Shown here in pieces: positions 25,001-37,000 of a stretch of 64,000 nt of DNA. Every line of letters starts with the position of its first letter. Position 1 is the first letter of the stretch. Where the stretch lies: positions 43,408,767 through 43,472,766 of the forward strand of contig NC_086251.1 of the NCBI RefSeq assembly GCF_021018805.1, in the 5' to 3' direction. The DNA comes from Prinia subflava (lineage: Eukaryota; Chordata; Aves; Passeriformes; Cisticolidae). A program made the position numbers and the translations under genes. The notes under the pieces were generated by a model. It did no database searches. It worked only from the letters and a program-made list of their open reading frames with translations, and had not been told where the DNA came from.

Positions 25001-28000
25001 TAGTGTCCAGCCAACATCATAGCTATATCTGCCAAAATTAGAGATCACCACAGAAAACTAAAACATGCTTGTATGCATCCTCACATCCCAGACAAAGGCA
25101 GATGAATGAACTTGATTATTCTCTGCCTTCCAAAATACTCCAAGCCTGTCAGATCCACTCTTTTATATCAACTTAAATGTTTCTAATAAACACAAAGAGT
25201 ATTTCCAAATTGATTGTAACACTTTGCTGAACAGCAGTTCTCTGTGGTACACAAAGCATCAAACATTTTGACAACAGTGGAGTTTAAAAAGCTTGGCATA
25301 CTCATTTTTTCTATACCCTGAGATAACTGAGACAGGACAAAAACACATTTAACTGTAGGACTTGTAAACTTACAAATCCCATTGAAATGGTTGTCAAACA
25401 TAAGAAAAAGGTGAATGTTTATGTGCTCTTGGCTTGTGGGTAAATCATGGTATTCAACTAACAAAGGTCAGACTTTTCTGTAGCAAGATCAGCAGGTAAT
25501 GGAAAAGTAGAAGGTAAGAGAAGGCTGTGCCAGCGTCAAACTTGTTGCATCATGAAACTTTGCTTCATGGGCTTTTACCATAGAAGTGGTAAGAATGTGA
25601 TGAATTCTGGCCATATCAACATAACATTAAACTTATTAGGGGTTGTCTTCACAGCTTTGCAAACAACTTATTTTTCCTTAAATTAAGCCAGAGCCTTTAA
25701 AGCAAGGTAAGATAAGCTATGTTAACCTATAGAGATGTAGAGTGCAAGAAAACTTTAAGTGACCAGACTCAGTTCTATACGTTGTTACGTAATTAGTGAA
25801 TCACATTAATGTGACCAGCAAAGATCTATACAGAATGCTAAATCACCTCTCATTCCACATAAACTTAAGTTTCAGTGTATTTAATGCTCTTTCCTGCATC
25901 TAGCAAATACATTAGGCTTGTATCAGTTAACAGTGGTGTACTGGTATATAAGCATATAATCATGGAGATTCATATCAGCAGTATTCTCATTTCTGACTTA
26001 AAAAACCTTTTCGTTAAATATATTTAAGCAGAGAATCAAAGTCAGTCCTAACATTTGTTAGTGGACCTAAGTTATAGATTAATGTTCCTAGACTGTAGGT
26101 GCAGCAGCAAAACTCAGGAAGGTGGCAGACAGATTTACAGGGTGTCCTAAATTATTTTTAAGTATCTGATGACTAATAGAAAATTGTATTTACTGTTTAA
26201 TCAAAACAATTTATATAATGACAGTGTAAGCCTGTATGAACTTCTTCTCTTACCATGCCTGATGCATTCATATGTGGTATCAGCTTGGAATCTGGTACAA
26301 TAACCTGCTGCTGAGGTGCTAGAAACAAAAAAACCAGCATTTAACGAAAAACATACAATCTGCCCAAATAACATCCAAGCCAAAGTACCTTAGAAAGAAT
26401 ATCACCCAAATGTCAGCTGAGCTTCACCACAGAAACAAATACAGAGCAAAAACAAAGCAGTCTCTAGTCTTAGTTTTACTATCAAGACAATATTAAATAG
26501 CAGCTCTGAGGTGTGATATGACTACTTTGCCTTTACAGATCTTATTTCAAGGGCTTCAGTTACCTATTCTGAATCTAGATAAAGCAAGACTGAAAATGTA
26601 TTTCTGAAATTAAAGGTATTAGTGAGATGTTGATAAAATTTGATGTCCAATATCAGAGTTCTTCAAAAACAAAAATAGTTAACTCTTAAAACAGACTTAA
26701 AAGCAAGGAATATTCCAAGATGAAGAGTAACAGGATGCTGCAGTTAGCCTGAAATGTCTAGTCAGCATAGCTGTAAGCTCATGATCTTCACTGTCTTTCT
26801 AATGCAGCAGAAGCAGAAGAAATGTGACAAACCACCTCTCCCACACAACAAAGCAGTTTTGGTGTGTTAAAGGAAAGAGCTAAACTATACCAACAACCTG
26901 CTGATCATCTGGAAGTGCATATGTCCAAGTCTATGGAACAAGCAAGCTGCCACTGCAATTATCAGTGACAGTAAACTTGAAAGTGACAAAGCACTTTGAA
27001 TTAATTTATCACTGACAAACTATTCTCCATCCAATTATTTAAACAAATGACACTTAATATTCTTACTAGGAACAAGAGTTTCTGGAAAAGAGAAGTAGGA
27101 AGCCTCACAACCTGTACAGTGATTTGAGGGTATCTCCAGCTTTCAGGGAAATGAACGAGGGCAAAAGATTAAGGAAATCTTGTGAATCTGAGCCAGTACC
27201 ACAGAAACGACAGCAGGAATCACCATGTCGATCATCCTGATCCCTCCCTTGGACTGCAGCAGGTCATGTGAGGAACTGCTATACCATCTCCACCACAGAA
27301 CAGGGAAATCAAGTAATTCCTGCATCTCTGGGATGGAAGTGCTTTGATATCTTAACTTCATTTAGTCTCCGTGCTGTCATTTAGTCGTAAGCCACAACAC
27401 TGGGCAACAATAAATCAGCTTTAAGTGTGTTACCACGGGCAGGATCTTGCCCGTGGGAGCACAGGAACAAACTCCGTGTTCCTCCAAGGGGCCCCCAGAG
27501 GGCGCGGCGAGCGGCCGCCCCGCGGAGGCCCCGAGCTTTGCAAGCCGCTGTGCTTATTGAGAGGCCTTCATCTCAAAGTAATTTTATCTCAACACACTAA
27601 ACTCATTTATGTCTAACCAAAATAAAAAGTACTGTAAGAAGAAACCAAGAAACCGACACCCACCTTTCCCTCCCTGTCAAAAAAGTGCCTCAAACCAACC
27701 ACAAAAAAAAACCAATCAAAAAAACATAATGGAAAACTAGCCACATCGGTTCTATATTGTGTGCAATACATGGCAGTTAGGTTTGGGCTGGTTTTGGGGG
27801 CAGACAGTGAGGGATATCAACTCATACCTATCCTTCGTGCCTATGACAACACAGGTTCTCTGATCCATGAAATCCGATTAGAAGACTGAAGTCTGTGACT
27901 ACCACAGATAAATATTTTATGTCACAAATAGTATTACACTAAAAACTCAATCAACCCTTTAGTAGGTGGCAGATATGTTTACTCAGCATACATGCAGTAA

Positions 28001-31000
28001 AATGCAGTCGTAGTAATCTCAGTTTTCAAATGAAATTATAATTGCTGAAAAATAAATTCATTAAATTATTAATGAATATGTAAGACCGTTATTACAAGAA
28101 ACAATATTGTTATGCCTAGCTAAAATATGTACCTTGTACATCCATATCTACAGAGTGTGCAATCTTTTAATACCAAAAAACCCTACATATACTCAGACAA
28201 CGATACAAGTATTTTTCATGTCCTAGCATTGAGTTATGCTAACTAGTAATGGTTTTTTGAAATAATTTGCTCCTAATGACATTACCACCTCATGACTAAA
28301 CTGTCAACTGCTTATGTATACTAGCTTGAGCTTAAAGCTGCTAATGGAATTTTGATAGTTGAGCATTCTGAAAACATGTTAGATTATAGGAGACCAAGAG
28401 AAGAATCCAGCATTTCCAAAGTCTTCTAAAGAATATGACTTATAAAATACCAAGACACTTTTCACTAAGACAGCTTTCCTGACCCATTGCATAGAGGCCA
28501 AGTAGAAATACAGAAAGTTAACCATCAGACAAGCATCCTGCCCTAGATTCAGAATATGCTAAGGAGCTGGACTAACTTCAGTGTTTTGCTAGAGCATTTA
28601 GAGATGAAGTCTGACCTTGCTGGGATGCTGGAATAAGGACCTGTTGTGGCTGAGACTGCTGCTGCACAGTCTGTTGCGGCTGAGGTGTGTGATGGTGGTG
28701 GTGATGGTGCTGCTGTTGCTGCTGCTGCTGTTGCTGCTGTTGCACCTGCAATAAAAGCTGCTGCTCTTCTGAATGGAAGCCATCTACAGCCTTAGACTGC
28801 ATCAGCTTGTTCTCCCACAGCTAGTTTGGAAAAGGAAAGAAAAATATCTGTGTGTAACTTGTACTCTACAGGATTTGTAACAATATAATGACAGTACTCC
28901 AAAACTGAGTTCCACTGTTTATTTTGTGCAAAAAGCTCAAAAAGTCTTCAGGCAGATACAGACAAAAGATAACTCCACAGAGATAAGAAACAGAATTAAA
29001 TATCCCTTCTCAATCCAAGATTAAGCTTTAACATTCTTTCTTTCTTCCAAGTGTGGAAGATTCACAACGACCTTAATAGAAGCATGAATTGAGATAAACT
29101 GGTAACTTTAAATAAGACTTCAAGTTTTCCTTTCCCCTATATTCTTTCTTTCTTACCTCTTTAATCACAAAAATAATTCTTTATTACAGCTTTCCTGAAG
29201 CCATTTCTTCTTGCAACTCCTCAGTAGTTCTTTAAAGACTACTGCCTCCTACAACAGAAGCTACCCCTATACCTAAGATAATGCCAGTCTACAATAATTT
29301 ACAGTTTTCTACCACAATATCCAATTCAGCTTCCCCAGCCCTGTGGTTCTTTATGTCAGCTGACATGTCTCCAAAGGACAGACAGAGATGCAAAAAAGCA
29401 GCTCTTATAAAAGGAGCAACACAAGTATTCTGTAATGCATCGATGTCTAAAAGACTACAGGCACTCAGGACTCAATTTCAAAACCTGCTTAGGGCTCCCT
29501 TCCTCTTCAATACTTCATTTTCCTTCTTGTCCCTTTCCTCATTAATTTTTGCTGACATCATTTGCAGAACACATCTGTGACACAAATACCAAAGCACTTT
29601 TTTTATAGTGCTCACTGTGCTTCCAAGACAGGTCGTGGGAAAAGTCTTCACCTGTTTCTGTCTAATCAAATTCAAAATTTGTTTCCCACTCCATCCATTT
29701 TTAAATACTGCAAAAATATTGTAAATGTGGGACACCACGCTCACTGAAAATGATGAGACAAAAAAATCACCTACTTTCCCAGTTTCCTTTCTTTTTGCTG
29801 TTTTGTTTTACCTTTTTTTTTCTCCCCTGCTTTCTTCCCTTCTCCTTTTTTTTTTACTCCTGAAGAATTTGAAGAAAAGCCATACGAGACCCACTAGAAC
29901 TCAGGTTAACATCCTGCCCTTATTTTGGATCTTTGGTTCAAACCCACTCCATGTAAAACAATTCTGAATCAGAGCTTCAGGCAAGTGTAATGCATATAGT
30001 GTGATTTATTATGTACCAATCCCCGAAACGACAATACTTTTTCAGTGAACGAACCATACATGCAAAAATCTGACAATGTATCCAACAATGCAAGTCTTTC
30101 TCAGAAAGACAAAAATATCAAGCAGTGCAGGCATTTTTTTTTCCTGCAGAGAAACACTAAGAACGGTCTATAAAATAAACATATGTCTATAAAAAACATG
30201 TATTTCCCCCCTTTTTTAAAGATGCAGGATTTTGGGGATCAAAGTAACACTGCATTCAAATGACTGCTGTCAGATTAGGGAAAATAACAGGGTGAGCAGA
30301 TCTGTCTATACAACAGCGCAATTCAAATGTTATGGGGTTACAGATATGCAGATTACAGTGCTTATTAACTAAAAATTAGTATTTCTACTGTAAACAACAA
30401 TAGCCAGATCTCGAAACTAACTGCTGTATTGGTCTATTAAAAAGAACTTTTAAGTTCAACTTACTGTTTTGAGTTCCATGAGAACTTGTTCATCCACGCC
30501 TTCATCCAGAAAAACTTCTCTGACATCATTAATGACATCTTCAATTACAGACCTGTACAATTTAGGCTTTAAAAAAAACAGTAACTAATCAGCACTGTTT
30601 TGAAAAAAAATCTGTCACTTTAACACTAAAGTAAGATTTCCCCCCAACAAAAACTGCATTTCAGAATACACCATGTGTTTCCGAGTGACTGAAATATCCA
30701 GGAAGGAAGAACAGCTCAAACAAGGTGGAAAGGGAAGGGACTGCTCACGATACTCTGCGACACAACTACAGCACAAGAGTTACCAAGCCATGAAGAGCAC
30801 AATTTAAAACAAAGAAAAGGAGACTGTTTTCCATTCAGTCAATTTGTTTTCTGCTTGCAAATGTAGATCCTAAACACACAAAGATGTGTGCAAAATGCAT
30901 CAAAGAACGTCCAAAGTTCCAGAGTATATTAAAGACAGGAAAAGAAACTTAGTGCTTACTAGGTCAACAGGCACCAAGTATGGCTCAGAACGATCTTGAG

Positions 31001-34000
31001 CTGAAAAACATTGAAGGCTCAAAGAACTGGAAGGATTCATGTGAATGCCCTGTTCTTCCTTACATATTTGTTTTCAGAAACTCCTTAAGACAGGATATTA
31101 GGCTAGACAGACTTCTGTTTTCAATCACCACTTATGCTTTTACATTTCAAATTTTTCATGGGGAAGTACTAAAAATATGTTCTTATTACACTGCTTCCAC
31201 ACCTAAACTACTAAAGAAAGTGAACTGTTATTTCATTTAAGGTTGTCAGAAGCGGTTCTGGAGGCTCCATTCCTGCAGACACTCAAAAGCCATTTGGACA
31301 TCATCCTGGGCTCTAGTCAGCCCTCCTCGTGCAAGGGGGTTGCAAGAAGACCTCTAGAGGTCCCTTCCAATGTCAACCATTTAGTGAATTTTAAAATGAA
31401 GGTACAATTTAAAATAGAGAATGTAAACACTTAACATTATCAATTAAGTTTAATTCATAGAATCACATGCGAACTGTACTGTGCACCTTTTAAATAGTAC
31501 AGATAGGACGTCTCTTTGTATGTATGAACCTCAATGGGATTTTGGCTAGGCTTAAATATCTGTGCTATCTAATTGCAAGGTAGCACAACAAGCTGTAAAT
31601 TATGGTTGATCAGTCTTGCAGCCTGCAAACCACATACACTTCACTGCCCAAGGCTGCTCCTTGGGCTGCGAGTATACAGACTTAGAACTATCAGAAAGGA
31701 GCCACAACTTTCTCTAAACTGTCACTTTCCTCCTCAGCCCCACTGCCTCACTCCCTTAAGCAATAAATCCTGAATGGTGCCACACACATCAGATATGCTG
31801 TATATATGCAAAACAATCATCCTGTACTGGTGCAGTGGGTTTGGCACTCCAGGAAGGCACACACAGCAAATCTGCACCAAACACAAGCAGAGTCCAGAGG
31901 TGTGAGAACTACACAAATTTACTGAATGCATTGAAGCGTTTATTTTACATACAGACATTTTCTTAATGCGTTCCAGAAGTGTTAAATTTGCTGCAGACAT
32001 GCTGAAAATTATATTTCACATTATGCAATTTTTATGCCTAAATTATGGAATAATGTAGGGAGACTAGTAGCCCATGATTTACTAACCCACGGAAAATCTA
32101 AGTAGTTAATAAGCATAAAAAGCTGAATATCTTTACTTTTAGATGTAGGGGGGGAAAAAGGAAAATAAATTTTAGGAAAATGCATAAAGATTACAATGGA
32201 ATAAAAGAACATATTTGAAACCTGGAAATAAGCAGTCTGATGGCTGCTTAGTGCATTATGTCCTTACTGTTTAAAAAAGCTCTGCACTGGGGCATGCTCA
32301 AGTTATTTTTTTTACAACCCCTGCCCCAGTCCTTCCCTCCCAAAAAGAAAAGAAGTGCACAAACAACCAAATAAACCCAAAATCCCCAACAAAACCTAAC
32401 ATACCACTCTATGTTACTGATCACATTTTAGCTTTAAAACATGCTGCTGCAAATCAAGTAGCTGAAATGTTACCATTCATCCTTTTGTTACTGGTCTTTC
32501 AAAAAAACTCAAAAAACCAAAACCACAAAAAATTCAAGTAATAGAGTAAGTCTGCCATCCTTGACAACTACATTTACAGTACCTATGTCTATAACTTCTT
32601 CAAAAGAAACAAAAAATATCATGGTGCAGGCTCTCTTATCCAGGTCTGAAATACTGCATTAAGTGAGCTTGTAAACATTGAAACAGACTTTCCAAGCCAG
32701 ACCTCTCTTGAGTGCTAGTATTTTAGATCTGTGTAGTAACTCAGAAATACCAAGCACCATTAACAGGATTATTTTTCCACTTAATTCGTAACAGATGCAA
32801 GAGGACATTCTACTTAATAACATTAAGTCCTATTATTTCTATAATTAAACAAATTGCATGAAGCTTATACAATTCAACTAGCACGGAAATACTACTTAAC
32901 CTATTCCATATATTGTTCCTCATTACATTAAAAGCATTTGCTTCTTAATGCCAAACCACATTCTGCAAACAAACATGCTTAACCTCAAGCATGTAAGTTA
33001 CTTTATGGAAGTCAAGAGAACTACCTGTATGCCTCAAATTACAATCAAAATCCCTGCAGGATGGAGGGTGCATTTTCTCCTTTAATCCTCCTCTACCCTC
33101 AATTACCTATTAGGTCTACTTTTCTAATAAAACAGATTTTACACAAACAGGCCCTAATAATTTCCACCAGTAGCCACTTCCTCCTATCTCCAGTTAGGTA
33201 TTTTTTTAATGTTTATTCACAAAGCTTTCTGAGTCTATAAAGCCCTATAAGAAAGACGCCAACATTCAGATACAACAAAGTGACTCCACAGCCCAACAGT
33301 CTGCTTGGTAATTTGCTTTTCTACCTGCTTCAGATAGTTATCTGAATCAGGTAGATAAGAGAAAAAACAAACTCACGCAGACACTGGTTTCTGGTGTCCA
33401 GTATTAGCTTAGCAAGACCTCAGAAAGGCAGGTTAAGAGCACAGATCATCTCTCTGCCACCGCTGACACAAGATCCTTCTGCATTACTCCAACAGCCCAA
33501 GCAAGCAGGTAAGTCTTCCAAGACAGGGCATCCTGCAGGAGTGGAGTGAGCCGAGTGCTGTGTGGGTTAACCAGCGCACCTGCTGTCTGTACGCACATGT
33601 ATCCCCCTGTATGAGCCCCACAGCGCACTGGATCCCCAACGGGTCAGAATTCTCAGACACTGTTCCAATCACACAGTAATACACATGATACACTCATGGC
33701 TCTGTGACCCGGAGGACAAAAAGAGGGAACAAAACATTTGCATGCTTATAATGAAACAGTGCCTGATTTTACCTATCCATGTTTAGATAATACTCAAAAA
33801 TATCCTGTCCAGTTGAATTCTCCTTTGTACACTCCTACTGAACATCCAGCCCAGGTGGAACGCCTCCCACACTGGAGGCAGCAATGCCTTTAAGGGACAT
33901 TCACAGTGGAATTCGGGAGAATATAATAAAATGCTTTTTTCCTATCTCAAAAGGGGCATATCCAGCAAAATTACAAAACAGTCTTAAGTTCTTGACTTTA

Positions 34001-37000
34001 AAAGAAAGCACACTGTACTGTTTTCAACACAGACTAAGTGTTAGCTTTAAGCATTATTTATATGATGCTGAAGCTGTTTATATAAGGCATCTCAGACTTT
34101 GGAGTTGAATGACAAAACAATTTGCATACACTGCTTACTCAAAAGACAAACATGGTAATACAATTACTGAGCAAGCCTAAAGATGGAATAGTAGGTGTGC
34201 TTTCCAGTAAGTTTCTGCATTCAGTCAGAGAACGCAATGAGAACAATGGCAACTTTAAAGATTGTTATTAAAATAATTGTGCTTTCATCTGGTTTATATT
34301 AAAGTCTCTCCCTCATAAAGAGTACATTGCTGTAAATGTCAAGCTCTTTTAAGAGCAAAATACTCAAATCACTCTTCAATAAACACTATTCCAAGCACTT
34401 ACTACAGATTAAAGACAACAATTAAAATTCCTGATTTATTAGATACAACCACAAACACATAGAAGAGATTCAGAATCTACTATTTCCCCCTCTAGGAACA
34501 TAATGGAATGATTATATTTTACTTTCTCTGTGCATCTTGAAAAGAAAACTCTTCAATATGGTGACACTGGTACACAGACGCTCCAAATCCAGGAGCAACC
34601 AGAAAGCTATTTTAAGAAATGCCACATGCCTTTGGGGGCTTACACTTCCTACATTCCTTCCGCTTCAAGGGTACAAAAACTGCAATCCTCTGTAATTATT
34701 ATCACAACACCTGGGATTTCAGCAATTTGGGTTTCAAATAACCAGCACGTTGTGGAGAGACAGACCACAGTGTGCTTCGTACATTCGACAACAGTTTGCT
34801 GCTGGTTCTCCTGCAGCTCTCCCTGGAACATTGCTGATCTTTCTCCCAGCCGTGCAGTTAGTGCTGAAAGCCAGCAGAGCACACTTTAAAGGTAACTGCT
34901 TCTAGTCACAATTACATCAAAGATGTGCATTAAAAAAGCAACACATATAATCTACACTGTAAGCATTACAATTCAAGTTTTTTTATGGTGTTGTGGACTT
35001 TTACAAGTTCATTACCTTCATCATCTGTAAAATCTTATACTATATATACCTGTTAACATCTAATATTTGTCCCTTATTACAGAGAACAGATTTCTAGCAA
35101 TTCAGATTTGATCAGATGCTGATGTGATGCCATTAACATATCAGGCTTCAAGTCCATCTTCCTAAACTCACGTGGTTGCAGCATTTCAAAATGTTCCTTC
35201 AGCATCTCTGTGCAACCCTTGGGTAACCAATGCATTTCTTGCTACTGAATGAGACTCAATTTGACAAAGTTGTATGATTTTGCTACTTAATTGAAAATGA
35301 ACCTAAAGCATACCTATCTGAAGCAGGCTCATTTTAAGCTTGGCTTTTGCTATTCCAAACATTGACACCTTTCAAAAGAACTTCCAGTACAGAAATACAG
35401 TGAAAGAAAACAAGTCTTAGTAAATTGTTGAGTCAAAAATATTTACAAGTTCCCTGGAGATTATTCAATGTACATATGTTTTGCTATTCAGTACTACCTC
35501 GGTCAAGAAAGAGAAGCAAAACCTCTAATTTACTACACAGAAATAAAACCTTATTTTACAATAAAAACACAAATCAAGAAGTTTATAAACAGGACAACTA
35601 AGATTCAAATCCCATCCAATTTGCATCCTGCTGAGTAACTGCCCTCTGTGTAACAGCTGACTACTTTCCTAAAATTTTCTGATACAAAAGCTGACAATAT
35701 ACCAAATCAAAGATGTTTCCTTGCAACTGCACAAACCTAACTCATTAGGATTAGATTAGGAAAAGAAAACTAGGATGCTTTGCATTTTGTTTTGTATATT
35801 CTGTAGTATACCAAATACTGTAACGAAACTAAGTAGTGAAAATTCCAAAACCGCTGCTCTGCCTGGGCTGCAATAAAATATTTATACACTTTAGGCACCA
35901 GAAACACACACAAATCATTGAGCAGTATCTGCAGCCCATGATACATGCATAAAACTTGAATATTAACTTCACTTTTGGGGAGACAGCTGCAGTCAGACCT
36001 TGGCAAAGCGCCATAAAATAAATACCACAACTCTCCTCGATACACTGGGTAAGAACCGTTTAAACACTCCTTTCCCCAAGCAGCAGAAAAGCTACTTTGA
36101 AGATTTTACAGGAGCACAGGAACGTGTGTGAGCTGTACGCCAAGAACAAAAAACCCCAAACCCTAAACAAACAAAAATCCCCACAGCAAAACGCAAAACC
36201 AAACACGCAAAATAAATTTTAAAAAATTAAAAAATTAAAAAGGAAAAAAAAAAAGAAGGACAGGAAAAGGTAAAACACATTCAAATGCAGGAGCAGATGA
36301 AAACTGTCTTTGTGTAAAAGTAAAGGAAAGCCCATTTACACGGGCTGGGAGACACCCTCGCCCCCGCAAAGCGCCACCGCTCCGCAGCCCAGGGGCGACG
36401 GGGCCGGCGGCGCGGAGGGAAGAGAAGGCGGTGGGCAAGGCCGGTCGGGATCCGAGGGACAAGCCGCCCGTCTCCCAGCCTCCGCCGCGGACGCATGCAC
36501 CTCCCAGCCCGCGCTCCGCGGCTCGCTCCCTATTTAAAGGCTGATGTGGTGTTTAAATGGAGAGGCGGTGACGTGGGGCTGGAAAGCACCTTCCCATCCT
36601 AGCAGAGTCTATATTAGAGAGCGGCAATAGCGCTATATAAACAGGGCAGCCACAGGGAGGAGGAACACAAGGAGCAGGGAGGCAGAAAGGCAGGGGGAAG
36701 CCATGATGGATCTGAGAGCCACAAACAAGGGGGCCGAGCCCGCCGCCGGGACGCCGGGTTTGTCTCCTCCAGCGCTTCGGGGCGGGGGTCGCGGCCGGGG
36801 GCGCGCCGGGGAGCGGAGCGGCGGCCGGGGGGGCTCGGTGGCAGCGCAGGTTTGTGTGACTGCTTGTTGCAAACCTCTGTGAGTACAAGTGCAGCAGCGA
36901 GCCACCCGCCAAGGTGCAGAAAGCACGAGAAGGGAACGGGGAACAGGTTTGGGGGTTTTCTTTTTTTTTTTTCTTTTTTTTTTTCATTTTGTCCTTTTCA

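Noticed and set aside
36631..36640. TATATAAAC on the plus strand in the GC-rich part of GTF2A1 intron 1
   Set aside because: No exon or open frame of interest follows it on the plus strand; I could not support a divergent gene.
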